Origin: Bacteroidota bacterium
Lineage (GTDB): Bacteria; Bacteroidota; Bacteroidia; Chitinophagales; Saprospiraceae
Length of the DNA: 57,889 nucleotides
Assembly (NCBI GenBank): GCA_029567325.1
Contig: JAKQLF010000113.1
Span: 1 to 57,889 of the forward strand
Direction: 5' to 3'
Under the pieces are notes generated by a model. That model saw only the letters and a list, made by a program, of their open reading frames with translations. It did not search any database and was not told the origin of the DNA. Position 1 is the first letter of the stretch. Every line of letters starts with the position of its first letter. Below, piece after piece: positions 42,840 through 51,026 of this stretch. The position numbers and the translations under genes were made by a program.

Positions 42840-43292
42840 GATTATATTTTTTACAAAGCTCGGTAATTTCAGGATAATATAAAATAGCGATTTTGGGTGA
42901 TGCAGTCTGGGTTTTTCAAGCTTTCAATAAAAAACAAAGCAACACAGACCTTATTTCGATGCAATTTAGCTGACAGAAATCACCTTCTTGCTTGTTTTAC
43001 ATCATGAGAACCATAGACCTTGATGCCTATCTTTATTTTTTTGAACGTGTTTCAAGCTACAAAGAACTTTGCTATTCAAAAATAGAAACTGTAAAACTCA
43101 GGTGGTTAAGAGGCTCGTAATCAATTGAATAGAAAGCTAGAAAGCCCAAAACTTTGAAAACTTGGTTGAAGCATGAGCTACTGCCAATGTCGATGAATGA
43201 AAGAGATTTCTGTTCAATATTTACCGAGTTAGTGATTTTACGATTAAAGCTAATTAAAGCATTTGTATGACACAAAAGGTCAAATTCCAAAA
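42840..43292. other. Divergent intergenic region between the response regulator and the exporter operon
   Basis: About 450 bases without a supported gene. Two short inverted repeats stand close together: TTGAA-CGTGT-TTCAA at 43041-43055 and CAAAG-AA-CTTTG at 43060-43071. Either could be a regulator site, but both are short enough to occur by chance. A minus-strand open frame at 43072-43302 shows no recognisable protein character and is rejected. Confidence 0.35.
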
Positions 43293-44393
43293 ATGATATC
43301 AAATAAAAATCTATTAGTCTTTTTACTGCTCACCCTAGTATGGCTAGGATGCAAACAAACAACTGACTTTATCAAGCCAAGCTATAGACCACTTACGGAG
43401 GCCGTTTACAGTACTGTGACCGTGGTGCCAAAGGAAGTTTATAATGTTTATCCAGCCGTTAGTGGCATCATTACTTCCAGCATTTTGACAGAAGGTAAAA
43501 TTGTAAAAAAAGGTGAACTCTTATTTAGTATTGACCAAATTCAATCAACCTTAAATAAAGAAAATGCTAGATTAAATTACGACTTGGCAAAATATAACTT
43601 CGAAGGAAATTCTGCAATTCTCAAAGATCTCAAAGAAAATATTCAGACTGCTTCCCTCAAATTTCAAAATGATTCTATCAATTATCAGCGATTTGCTATT
43701 TTATGGGAGAAAGGCATAGGTACAAAACAGGAGTTTGATAATCAAAAATTGCTCTTTGAAACCTCTAGAAACGAATTGTCAAAAATGATCAATACCTATA
43801 AAAGGACTGAAAAAGACCTGGCCAACAAATTAAAAATTGCCAATAATACTTACCAAATCAGTACAAACAATAATGAGGAATATCGAGTCACTAGTTTGAT
43901 GAATGGTGCCGTTTATGAAGTTTTGAAAAAAGTTGGTGAAGCTGTAAATCCCCAAACTCCTGTTGCGCTGATTGGTAGTGAAAATGATTTCATTTTAAAA
44001 CTTTTGATAGACGAAGTTGACATTTCCCGTTTGCAAATTGGGCAACTTATTATTGTAAGCCTTGATGCATTTGAAAACGAAACCTTTGAATGTGAGCTCA
44101 AAAAAATATATCCTTCAAAGGATTTGAGATCACAGACTTTTACAATCGAGGCAGCATTCAAAACACAGCCCAAAATATTGATGAATGGATTGAGTGGTGA
44201 GGCCAATATCATTGTCTCCAAAAAAGACCATGTGCTCACTTTACCCAGCCAATACATCAATGAAAAAAATCAAGTCAACACTAAAAAGGGACTTGTACAA
44301 GTGGAAGTTGGAATTTCTTCATTGCAGTTTACAGAAATATTGAATGGCATTGACACAACAACCGAAATCTATAAACTAGAAACAAGTGAATAA
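43293..44393 (+). CDS. HlyD/MacA-type membrane-fusion lipoprotein
   Basis: The start chosen is ATG 43293 (MISNKNLLVFLLLTLVWLGC); an upstream TTG reading is unlikely. Lipidation is expected at the Cys of VWLGC. The 366-residue protein has the periplasmic adaptor layout: a lipoyl half-motif (VYPAVSGIITSSILTEGKIV, KKGELLFSI), an alpha-helical hairpin (about 85-190), the second lipoyl half (VTSLMNGAVYEVLKKVGEAV) and a beta-barrel (LLIDEVDISRLQIGQLIIVS). It should link the inner-membrane ABC permease to an outer-membrane exit or chaperone substrates. It overlaps the permease gene by 8 bases. Confidence 0.88.
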   Translation: MISNKNLLVFLLLTLVWLGCKQTTDFIKPSYRPLTEAVYSTVTVVPKEVYNVYPAVSGIITSSILTEGKIVKKGELLFSIDQIQSTLNKENARLNYDLAKYNFEGNSAILKDLKENIQTASLKFQNDSINYQRFAILWEKGIGTKQEFDNQKLLFETSRNELSKMINTYKRTEKDLANKLKIANNTYQISTNNNEEYRVTSLMNGAVYEVLKKVGEAVNPQTPVALIGSENDFILKLLIDEVDISRLQIGQLIIVSLDAFENETFECELKKIYPSKDLRSQTFTIEAAFKTQPKILMNGLSGEANIIVSKKDHVLTLPSQYINEKNQVNTKKGLVQVEVGISSLQFTEILNGIDTTTEIYKLETSE

Positions 44394-45645
44394 GAAAGTA
44401 CTGTTGAATATCGCCTACAAACACATTACGACCAGGATAAAACAATCATCTATTGCTGCTCTGGGAGTGACCTTTGGCATCGCTACTTTTATTATACTGG
44501 TTTCTTTCATGACTGGTTTGAATGGTTTGTTGGATGGATTGATATTGGATAGAACACCACACATACACCTTTACAATGAAATAATACCCTCTGAAAATCA
44601 ACCCATTTCTTTGTCCACGCGATTTAAGGATGACTGGTTTATGGTGCGATCGGTAAAACCAAAACAAAATCAAAGCAGAATACACAATGCAAGGCCCATC
44701 ATCAATATCCTGAAGCAAAATCCTGATGTTCTTGGAGTTTCGGCTCAAGTGGCAAGCCAAGCCTTTTTTACAGCTGGCAATATAGAATTGAATGGTATCA
44801 TCAACGGTGTAAACATATTGGAGGAAAGTAGATTATTCAATATTGATAATTACATCATCAATGGCAGCATTTACGATTTGCATAACAATGATAATGCCAT
44901 CATCATTGGGATTGGAATTGCGAAAAAGATGAGTACAAAAGTAGGTGATCGGATACAAATAGTGAATGCAAAAGGTAATAGGCTTACCTTGAAAATTGTG
45001 GCCCTGTATCAAAGCGGTCTTGCAGAAATAGACAATATTCAAAGTTTTGCAAATATTGGTACCGTGCAGAGGTTTATGGGAGAAAAGGAAAACTATATTT
45101 CCGATATCAATCTCAAACTTTATGATATCAATAAAGCCTTGCCCATGTCAAAAGAATTGTCCAAAATGTACCAAATCACTGCCGTAGATATTGGAACTGC
45201 CAATGCACAGTTTGAAACAGGAACGGCCATCAGAAACATCATCACTTACGCGGTTTCTATTACATTGTTGATTGTGGCTGGTTTTGGCATCTACAATATC
45301 TTAAACATGTTTATTTATGAAAAAATGAATGATATTGCCATTTTAAAAGCAACTGGGTTTTCGGGAAATGATGTATTATTCATTTTCATCAGTGAAGCCT
45401 TATTGATAGGACTTATGGGCGGCTTATTGGGTTTGATTTTGGGCTATTTTTTCTCATCCGTCATTGATCAATTACCCTTTGAAACTGATGCATTGCCAAC
45501 CATCAAAACTTATCCTGTCAACTTCAATCCTATTTATTATGTGATTGGAATTGTTTTTGCCATGATATCCACTTTTTTTGCTGGTTACTTACCTGCCAGG
45601 AAAGCCAAAAGGATTGACCCGGTAACCATACTTAGAGGCCAATGA
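44386..45645 (+). CDS. MacB/LolC-like ABC transporter permease (FtsX family)
   Basis: The start is GTG 44386 (GTG AAT AAG AAA, read as MNKK), overlapping the adaptor gene by 8 bases. The 419-residue protein has an N-terminal helix (SSIAALGVTFGIATFIILVS), a periplasmic domain with the MacB-type pattern, and a three-helix FtsX core (AVSITLLIVAGFGIYNILNM, NDIAILKATGFSGNDVLFIF, LLGLILGYFFSSVI). It ends in ARKAKRIDPVTILRGQ, the common end of this family. It ends with TGA inside the ATGA start of the ATPase gene. Confidence 0.9.
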   Translation: MNKKVLLNIAYKHITTRIKQSSIAALGVTFGIATFIILVSFMTGLNGLLDGLILDRTPHIHLYNEIIPSENQPISLSTRFKDDWFMVRSVKPKQNQSRIHNARPIINILKQNPDVLGVSAQVASQAFFTAGNIELNGIINGVNILEESRLFNIDNYIINGSIYDLHNNDNAIIIGIGIAKKMSTKVGDRIQIVNAKGNRLTLKIVALYQSGLAEIDNIQSFANIGTVQRFMGEKENYISDINLKLYDINKALPMSKELSKMYQITAVDIGTANAQFETGTAIRNIITYAVSITLLIVAGFGIYNILNMFIYEKMNDIAILKATGFSGNDVLFIFISEALLIGLMGGLLGLILGYFFSSVIDQLPFETDALPTIKTYPVNFNPIYYVIGIVFAMISTFFAGYLPARKAKRIDPVTILRGQ

Positions 45646-46328
45646 GCATGGGAGGAAATTCTATCATAAAAGCTGAGCATATTTTCAAAACCTTTCACAA
45701 GCCCGTAGAAACTCAGGTATTGAATGACATAAATTTCAATATCAATGAAGGTGAATTTGTCTCCATTATGGGTAAGTCTGGATGTGGAAAATCTACCCTA
45801 CTTTATATTTTATCTACCATGGATACAGATTATGAAGGGAAATTGTATCTCAAAGGTAAACTCATCACAGGCAATAGCCCAAATGAACTCGCCCATGTCA
45901 GAAATGAACACATTGGTTTTGTATTCCAATTTCACTACTTGCTCCCTGAGTTTACAGTGATGGAAAATATCACTTTGCCGGCTAAAAAACTTGCTAAAAA
46001 ATCTGATGAGGAGATTTATTCGGATGCAAAAAACATCTTGCAACTACTGGACATTGCCAATATTGCAGAAAGTAAATCTTACCGCATTTCTGGCGGTGAA
46101 AAACAAAGAGTAGCGATTGCAAGAGCCTTGATCAACCAACCAAGCATCATCATGGGTGACGAACCAACAGGAAACTTGGATAGTGGTAATTCTGAAAATG
46201 TGCTGGGTATTTTTAAAGCATTGGCCAAAGAAAAAGGCCTCACTCTATTAATTGTTACCCATGACCAGGAATTTGCTGATCAAACGGACCGCATTATCAC
46301 TATGGGCGATGGGAAAATTTTGACCTAA
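45642..46328 (+). CDS. LolD/MacB-type ABC transporter ATPase
   Basis: The 228-residue ATPase contains Walker A SIMGKSGCGKSTLLYIL (about 40-56), the Q-loop VFQFHYLLPEFTVMENI, the signature YRISGGEKQRVAIARAL, Walker B SIIMGDEPTGNLDS and the H-loop VTHDQEF. It belongs to the LolD/FtsE/MacB ATPase family. It drives the permease encoded just upstream and could also serve the LolE-like permease at 40772-42067. Its stop overlaps the convergent cbpM stop by 4 bases. Confidence 0.93.
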   Translation: MSMGGNSIIKAEHIFKTFHKPVETQVLNDINFNINEGEFVSIMGKSGCGKSTLLYILSTMDTDYEGKLYLKGKLITGNSPNELAHVRNEHIGFVFQFHYLLPEFTVMENITLPAKKLAKKSDEEIYSDAKNILQLLDIANIAESKSYRISGGEKQRVAIARALINQPSIIMGDEPTGNLDSGNSENVLGIFKALAKEKGLTLLIVTHDQEFADQTDRIITMGDGKILT

Positions 46329-46606
46329 ATTTTGCTGCGTAAATGTGCAAGTTCTTGCCTTAAATTTTCACGTTCCTCCAACAAATCTTGTATAACAGCC
46401 AAACCAGGTATATTTATGCCCAAATCATAATGCAAACGCATCCATTGCTCAAATTTTCCTAATTCATCGACATCCAGAAGTATGGCTTCTTCAGTGTATG
46501 CAATCGAGATGAGGTCATGTTCCTCCAGCGCTATGAGCAAATCGGGAGTGACATCATAAATGGTACACAATTTTTGGATTTCTATAAACTGTCTTTCGAT
46601 GCTCAT
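46325..46606 (-). CDS. cbpM: CbpM-like chaperone modulator
   Basis: The 93-residue protein has a MerR-like winged-helix N-terminus ([20 protein letters not shown]) and a coiled C-terminal segment ([18 protein letters not shown]), as in CbpM. CbpM binds the J-domain of CbpA and inhibits it. It is encoded directly downstream of the DnaJ-type gene with a 4-base ATGA overlap, the usual arrangement. Confidence 0.88.
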   Translation of the reverse strand: MSIERQFIEIQKLCTIYDVTPDLLIALEEHDLISIAYTEEAILLDVDELGKFEQWMRLHYDLGINIPGLAVIQDLLEERENLRQELAHLRSKI

Positions 46607-47511
46607 GACCTTAATTTTGATAGTTTTGCAATCAACTCTTGCTCTTCTGAAGTAAGATTAGTTGGTATGATAATTTTAAATTTTATGTACAAATCACCAA
46701 ATTTTCCGTCTTCTTTGTATACAGGAAAACCTTTGCCTTTTAATTTCACTTTGGCATCATTTTGTGTACCTGCGGGCACGTTGATTTTGACTTTGCCATC
46801 CATAGTGTCAACAAAAATTTCTCCACCCAATAATGCCTTGTACAAATCCAGAGATATTTCTTTGTGAAGATCATCGCCTTCTCTTTTGAAGCTTGTATCA
46901 TTTAGAATATTAAATTTCAAATACAAGTCACCTGCTGGCCCTCCATTTGCACCAGGTCCACCTTGTCCCTTGATGACAATGGATTGTTGATCTTTAATAC
47001 CTGCTGGAATTGAAAATCGTAAGTTTTTACCATTGACAGTTACCGTTTGCTTTTGGGTTTTTGTCACATCAGAAAGATTCAAAGTCAATTCAGCATGATA
47101 GTCTTGACCTTTAAATCTAGCTTGCGCACGCCTGGAACCTCCAAAATCTGATCTTCCAGATCTGTCACCTCCAAACATGGATTCAAAATATTCTGAGAAA
47201 TCCCTTTCATCAAATTGGCTACCACCGCTAGAACGGCTACCTTGGTAGCTTCTTTGTTGGCGCTGAGCATTTTCTATTTCATCGGCATGCATCCAATCTT
47301 TACCATGTTTATCATATTTTTTCCTTTTCTCGGGGTCGCTCAATACTTCATTGGCCTCATTTATTTGTTTAAATTTGGTTTCAGCGCTTTGGTCGCCCTT
47401 ATTCAGGTCAGGGTGAAATTTCCGCGCAAGTCTTCTGTAAGCTTTTTTTATTTCCTTTTCATCTGCTGTTTTAGGTATTTCTAAAACAGCGTAGTAATCA
47501 ATATAATCCAT
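46603..47511 (-). CDS. cbpA: CbpA-like DnaJ co-chaperone
   Basis: The 302-residue protein has an N-terminal J-domain ([20 protein letters not shown], then RKFHPDLNK, with the HPD motif near 33-35), a Gly/Ser/Arg-rich linker (about 85-130) and two C-terminal substrate-binding domains ([39 protein letters not shown]). It lacks the DnaJ zinc-finger, which makes it a CbpA-type protein. It stimulates DnaK ATPase. The adjacent CbpM is its inhibitor. Confidence 0.93.
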   Translation of the reverse strand: MDYIDYYAVLEIPKTADEKEIKKAYRRLARKFHPDLNKGDQSAETKFKQINEANEVLSDPEKRKKYDKHGKDWMHADEIENAQRQQRSYQGSRSSGGSQFDERDFSEYFESMFGGDRSGRSDFGGSRRAQARFKGQDYHAELTLNLSDVTKTQKQTVTVNGKNLRFSIPAGIKDQQSIVIKGQGGPGANGGPAGDLYLKFNILNDTSFKREGDDLHKEISLDLYKALLGGEIFVDTMDGKVKINVPAGTQNDAKVKLKGKGFPVYKEDGKFGDLYIKFKIIIPTNLTSEEQELIAKLSKLRS

Positions 47512-47672
47512 AGTTGTTTGTTGTTATTTCTTTATATGTGCTCTATATTGTTAATGCCAATAATCCTTTAAATAGTTCATTTTGCATCGGGATATTGTAA
47601 AGGTGTATGCTTGAATCATTAAATTGGTAGAGACCCAAAATTCTATGTTTTCAAAAATTTAGTTCAATCTCT
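47512..47672. other. Intergenic region before the tandem repeat
   Basis: About 160 bases upstream of cbpA. Nothing else is recognised. It leads directly into the 191-bp repeat. Confidence 0.4.
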
Positions 47673-48220
47673 TGCAGAAGCAGGGATTCCAATGGGATTC
47701 CAATCAGATTCCAATGAGAGTTCAATCATTTGCAAAAGCAGAGAAGCGTAGGATTTCAATCCTTTACGGAAGCAGGGACAGGTAGGATTCCAATGGCAGT
47801 TCAATGAGAGTTCAAGCCCATGCAAAAGCAGGGAAACGGAGGATTCCAACCCATTGCGGAAGCAGGGACAGGTAAGATTCCAATGGGATTCCAATGAGAA
47901 TCCAATGAGAGTTCAATCATTTGCAAAAGCAGAGAAGCGTAGGATTTAAATCCTTTACAGAAGCAGGGACAGGTATGATTCCAATGGCAGTTCAATGAGA
48001 GTTCAATCCCTTGCAGCAGCAGGGACACGTAGGATTCCAACCCATTGCGGAAGCAGGGACAGGTAAGATTCCAATGGGATTCCAATGAGATTCCAATGAG
48101 AGTTCAATCATTTGCAAAAGCAGAGAAGCGTAGGATTTCAATCCTTTACAGAAGCAGGGACAGGTAGGATTCCAATGGCAGTTCAATGAGAGTTCAAGCC
48201 CATGCAAAAGCAGGGACGTT
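47673..48220. repeat. 191-bp tandem repeat, about 2.9 copies
   Basis: A marker beginning TTCAATCATTTGCAAAAGCA starts at 47721, 47912 and 48103, exactly 191 bases apart each time. Within the unit there are shorter degenerate sub-repeats built on AAGCAGGGACAGGTAGGATT and TTCCAATGGGATTCCAATGA. Because 191 is not a multiple of 3, the three minus-strand open frames across the array encode the same peptide in shifted frames, which argues against coding. No unique spacers separate the copies, so this is not a CRISPR array. Confidence 0.9.
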
Positions 48221-48283
48221 GGATTTCAATTATAAAAACACAAAAAATTGCTCATTGGCACATTGCCAAATTGCCTATTGCGT

Positions 48284-48655
48284 TTCATCGATTTCCGAAA
48301 AAAGCTGACGGCTGACTGCTGACAACTGAAAACTCGCTCGATTTCCGTCCTCCGATTTCCGGTTTCCGTTCACCAGTGTCTAATGAGGAGACTGATTACA
48401 TGTGTTTCAGATTTTACTAGAATTCACGGTTTCGGAACTTCGTACACCCGATCTTCCGATTTCACCATTTCGTTCTCACGATTTCCGTCCTCCGATTTCC
48501 GGTTTCCAGTTTCCGTCCTCCGATTTCCGATTTCCGGTTTCCGTCCTCCGATCTCCGTCCTCCGATTTCCGATCTCCATTTTCATTTCCGTTTTCCGATC
48601 TCCGTTTTTATTTCCGATTTCCGATCTCCGATTTCCGCAGCCGCAGGCATTTTCA
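48284..48655. repeat. Degenerate CGATTTCCG-type simple repeat field
   Basis: Many variants of CGATTTCCG, TCCGATCTCCG and GGTTTCCGTCCTCC occur in direct orientation. A 29-base block starting at 48339 (CGATTTCCGTCCTCCGATTT...) recurs exactly at 48479. The preceding stretch (GCTGACGGCTGACTGCTGAC at 48304) is another short repeat. The right part (48582-48655) is read as the C-terminal codons of the membrane-protein gene. Plus-strand open frames here give low-complexity RFPISDFRFP-type peptides and are not genes. Confidence 0.85.
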
Positions 48656-49250
48656 ATTTACCAATAAAAAACAGCGCCCAAGACAAAGCTGCTACTATGT
48701 AGATGGCTTCTTTCAAACCGTAAAAGCCGATGAGTGCTACAAATTTATGCCAGAAAGTTTCACCCATCCTACCCTCGCTCAACATTACATTCTCAATGAC
48801 ATGACTGGTGAAAAAGGCTAAAAAGAAATAGAGAATGAGTAATGACACACAGAACTTCCAAAGCTTTTCATACCATTTAAATCCTGGTGAAACAATAAAC
48901 AAAGATGCCAAGAAAAGCATTGGCAGCATCGAAATGGTGTTGAAATTGTTATAAACCGCTCTTTCAGGATTTATAGCGCGCACATAAGACATATTGGATA
49001 GTCTATTGCCATGTTTGGCTTTGCTATATAAAAATATGGTGGTATTCCAATCCTTTTCATTCTCGGGGGCTTTTGGATTCCAAATGGAATAATAATTTGG
49101 ATTGACCAAATTAAAAAATCCCTTGCCCATTTTACAATAGTAAACATTGTGGGCTTGCTGCATTGGTTTCAACTGAAATAGTAAAATCAGCGACAAATAC
49201 ACCAAAATAAAAATACCAAACCTTTTAGTTAATTCGTCAAGCTGCTTCAT
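48582..49250 (-). CDS. Exosortase-associated membrane protein with repeat-encoded C-terminus
   Basis: The 222-residue protein has about four hydrophobic segments (FGIFILVYLSLILLFQL, TISMLPMLFLASLFIVS, KFCVSLLILYFFLAFF, EAIYIVAALSWALFFIG). I recognise no enzyme motif. Its start overlaps the exosortase gene by 14 bases, so it is probably a partner subunit. The last ~18 residues (EIGDRKSEIKTEIGKRK) are translated from the simple repeat field, which looks like an insertion or expansion that replaced the natural stop. The genuine protein probably ends near KLKMPAA. Confidence 0.65.
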   Translation of the reverse strand: MKQLDELTKRFGIFILVYLSLILLFQLKPMQQAHNVYYCKMGKGFFNLVNPNYYSIWNPKAPENEKDWNTTIFLYSKAKHGNRLSNMSYVRAINPERAVYNNFNTISMLPMLFLASLFIVSPGFKWYEKLWKFCVSLLILYFFLAFFTSHVIENVMLSEGRMGETFWHKFVALIGFYGLKEAIYIVAALSWALFFIGKLKMPAAAEIGDRKSEIKTEIGKRK

Positions 49251-49776
49251 GAGTTTCAGGATTCTTAGCTATGTGACCTTTCAACCATCTCAACCATAAA
49301 AAGAGCGTAAATACAATAAACATGATCTGCCACAGCTCTGTATGGACAAAATCAAAAGATGCAGGATAGTATTTCTTTGTGAAAAATAGGGTGACAATCC
49401 TCACAATATTCAATAAAAACAACCAAAATATCCCAATGCCAATGGCTTTCATTTTTCCCTTAAACGGTGATGGAAAAAACAAAATCGAAAGCGTATATAA
49501 AATCATTGGAGCAACGGCATCACATCCCTTTTTTACTTCCAAGCTGAATTCCGGTGAACTCAATATTTCATTTCTAGCTGAAGTTTCGTACCCAAACAGA
49601 TTTAAAATAAAACTAGAAATCTTGGTATAAACATTCAACAATGGTTGAACTATAGAAGTGAAATAATCCTGATTGGTAAACCAAAAGCTGAAAATGCTCA
49701 GCAAAAATACTCCTCCAATAAAAAAGTATATCTTCTTCTTTGAGGAAGCTTCAGTAGATAATTCTTGTGTTGTCAT
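49237..49776 (-). CDS. Exosortase/archaeosortase family protein
   Basis: The 179-residue membrane protein carries the conserved residues of the family: Cys85 in VKKGCDAVAPM, Arg126 in LLNIVRIVTLFF and His145 in FDFVHTELWQ. The N-terminal helix and the helices around them fit the transpeptidase-like exosortases, which cut a C-terminal sorting tail and probably transfer the protein to a glycan or lipid. In Bacteroidota, exosortase variants (for example XrtF-type) are small like this one. No protein with an obvious PEP-CTERM-like tail is seen in the window. It is flanked by two small membrane-protein genes. Confidence 0.85.
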   Translation of the reverse strand: MTTQELSTEASSKKKIYFFIGGVFLLSIFSFWFTNQDYFTSIVQPLLNVYTKISSFILNLFGYETSARNEILSSPEFSLEVKKGCDAVAPMILYTLSILFFPSPFKGKMKAIGIGIFWLFLLNIVRIVTLFFTKKYYPASFDFVHTELWQIMFIVFTLFLWLRWLKGHIAKNPETHEAA

Positions 49777-49784
49777 GTGATTGC

Positions 49785-50000
49785 TTAAATGATTGAGATC
49801 AAATAAGCTAATAAAAAGCCAGAAATGATGCCTCCTGGAATATCTGCATCAGTCAACTCATAACCAAAGAATTTCATCGCCACCATGACTAAGATAAATA
49901 GCAACGCATAAATGACCAAAGTCAATTTCAAAATCTTAGCAAGGTCAACTGGAAATTCTAATCCAAATAATGTAAAGTGTGGGGTATTTTTTTCTTTCAT
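49785..50000 (-). CDS. Small membrane protein upstream of the exosortase
   Basis: The 71-residue protein has two predicted helices (LTLVIYALLFILVMVAMKFF and IPGGIISGFLLAYLISII) and an N-terminal polar part (MKEKNTPHFTLFGLEFP). I recognise no family. It ends 8 bases before the exosortase ATG and is the first gene of a three-gene unit. Confidence 0.65.
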   Translation of the reverse strand: MKEKNTPHFTLFGLEFPVDLAKILKLTLVIYALLFILVMVAMKFFGYELTDADIPGGIISGFLLAYLISII

Positions 50001-50133
50001 TTTAAATCATTGACTATAAAGCAAAACTAATAGAATTACTTAAAATATCAAATTTTAACTCTAACCATCTTAAAAACAAGGTTTCAACCCGCTCAGATTT
50101 AATATTTAAACCTTGATTTAATGAAGTATAGCG

Positions 50134-50907
50134 CTATTTTTTTCTGTAAAGCGTACCATTTTCAACAGCATACAATACTTTATCCAAAGCCACTATCATA
50201 GATACTTCACTCAATAAACCACGCTCTCCGATTTTTTCAAATCTGCCAGATTTATCAGTTCTAAACAGCGTACCATCTGACTCTATACTCCAAAGATAAC
50301 TACCATCTGCAACCATGGCGACTGTGTGTTCCCAATCAGCAACTGCACCAACTTGCTCCCAAGTCATGGCACTCACATTGTTCTTATATAAGGTGCCGCT
50401 TTCTACCGTCCATAAATGATTGTCCATGGCTTCCAACATAAAAACATTGGCGAATTCTCCTGCACCACCAACCTGTCTCCAAGTACCATTTTTATATGTT
50501 TCATACAATGTGCCATCGGTCTCAATGGTGTAAAGTTTGCCATTCAAACCTACCATTGCTACGGTATTGGCCCAGTCACCTTCCTTTCCTACCCTTTCCC
50601 AAACCAATGATTTTACATTGTGTCTATAAAGTGAGCCTGATTCAATCGTCCATAGTTCGCCATCAAGCCCCACCAAAAAATCAGCATTTTCGAAAAAACC
50701 TCGTTCACCGATCTGATTAAATGATCCATTTTTATCAGTTTTAAATAGTGTTCCATCCGCTTCGAGACTATAAAAGCTACCATTTAGGGAAACAACGTCA
50801 ATGGTGTTTTTCCAATCCCCAACTGCACCAACTTGAACCCATTGTTGTGCATTAACAGAAAACACAGAAGTAAACAAAACTAAGGCAATTAAAAAACAGT
50901 TTTTCAT
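50134..50907 (-). CDS. Secreted six-blade beta-propeller (tectonin-like) protein
   Basis: The 257-residue protein has a signal peptide (FLIALVLFTSVFSVNAQ). The mature part is six repeats of about 40 residues, each with W/F-x-x-x-G-x-x-G-x-W/F, then L(Y/W)xxExGTLF/Y. Examples are WVQVGAVGDWKNTIDVV, WERVGKEGDWANTVAMVG and SLEADGTLFKTDKNGS. This resembles tectonin/Hydra-type lectin propellers. A sugar-binding role is possible but inferred. No T9SS or exosortase tail is visible. A TAATTTTG promoter element lies 44 bases upstream. Confidence 0.75.
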   Translation of the reverse strand: MKNCFLIALVLFTSVFSVNAQQWVQVGAVGDWKNTIDVVSLNGSFYSLEADGTLFKTDKNGSFNQIGERGFFENADFLVGLDGELWTIESGSLYRHNVKSLVWERVGKEGDWANTVAMVGLNGKLYTIETDGTLYETYKNGTWRQVGGAGEFANVFMLEAMDNHLWTVESGTLYKNNVSAMTWEQVGAVADWEHTVAMVADGSYLWSIESDGTLFRTDKSGRFEKIGERGLLSEVSMIVALDKVLYAVENGTLYRKK

Positions 50908-50950
50908 TTTTTATCTTTAGATGAATTTGAAAATTGGCTGGATGGGTGGT

Positions 50951-50958
50951 CAAAATTA
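50951..50958 (-). promoter_or_regulatory. Putative -7 element of the beta-propeller gene
   Basis: On the minus strand TAATTTTG fits TAnnTTTG and lies 43 bases before the ATG at 50907. No TTTG -33 box is seen. Confidence 0.4.
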
Positions 50959-51026
50959 TACCTAATTTCTAATTCATCATTTTTTTAATATTTTAATTTC
51001 TAAATAGTTACAATCTTATTCTATGA

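Noticed and set aside
43041-43071. Two short inverted repeats as a response-regulator binding site
   Set aside because: Arms are only 5 bases and the two differ in sequence. In AT-rich DNA this is expected by chance, so it was kept only as a note in the intergenic entry.
43072-43302. 76-codon minus-strand open frame in the divergent intergenic region
   Set aside because: No hydrophobic or domain pattern, no clear start context, and it overlaps the 5' end of the adaptor gene.
47664-48207. Three overlapping minus-strand open frames with WNLTCPCF-type repeats
   Set aside because: They are the same repeat read in different frames because the 191-base period is not a multiple of three. No start context or conserved protein feature supports them.
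47673-48220. CRISPR array
   Set aside because: Repeats are contiguous and long (191 bases) with internal sub-repeats. There are no unique spacers of uniform length and no cas genes nearby.
48383-48821. Plus-strand open frames giving RFPISDFRFP-type peptides
   Set aside because: Low-complexity translation of simple repeats, overlapping in two frames and antisense to the exosortase-associated gene.
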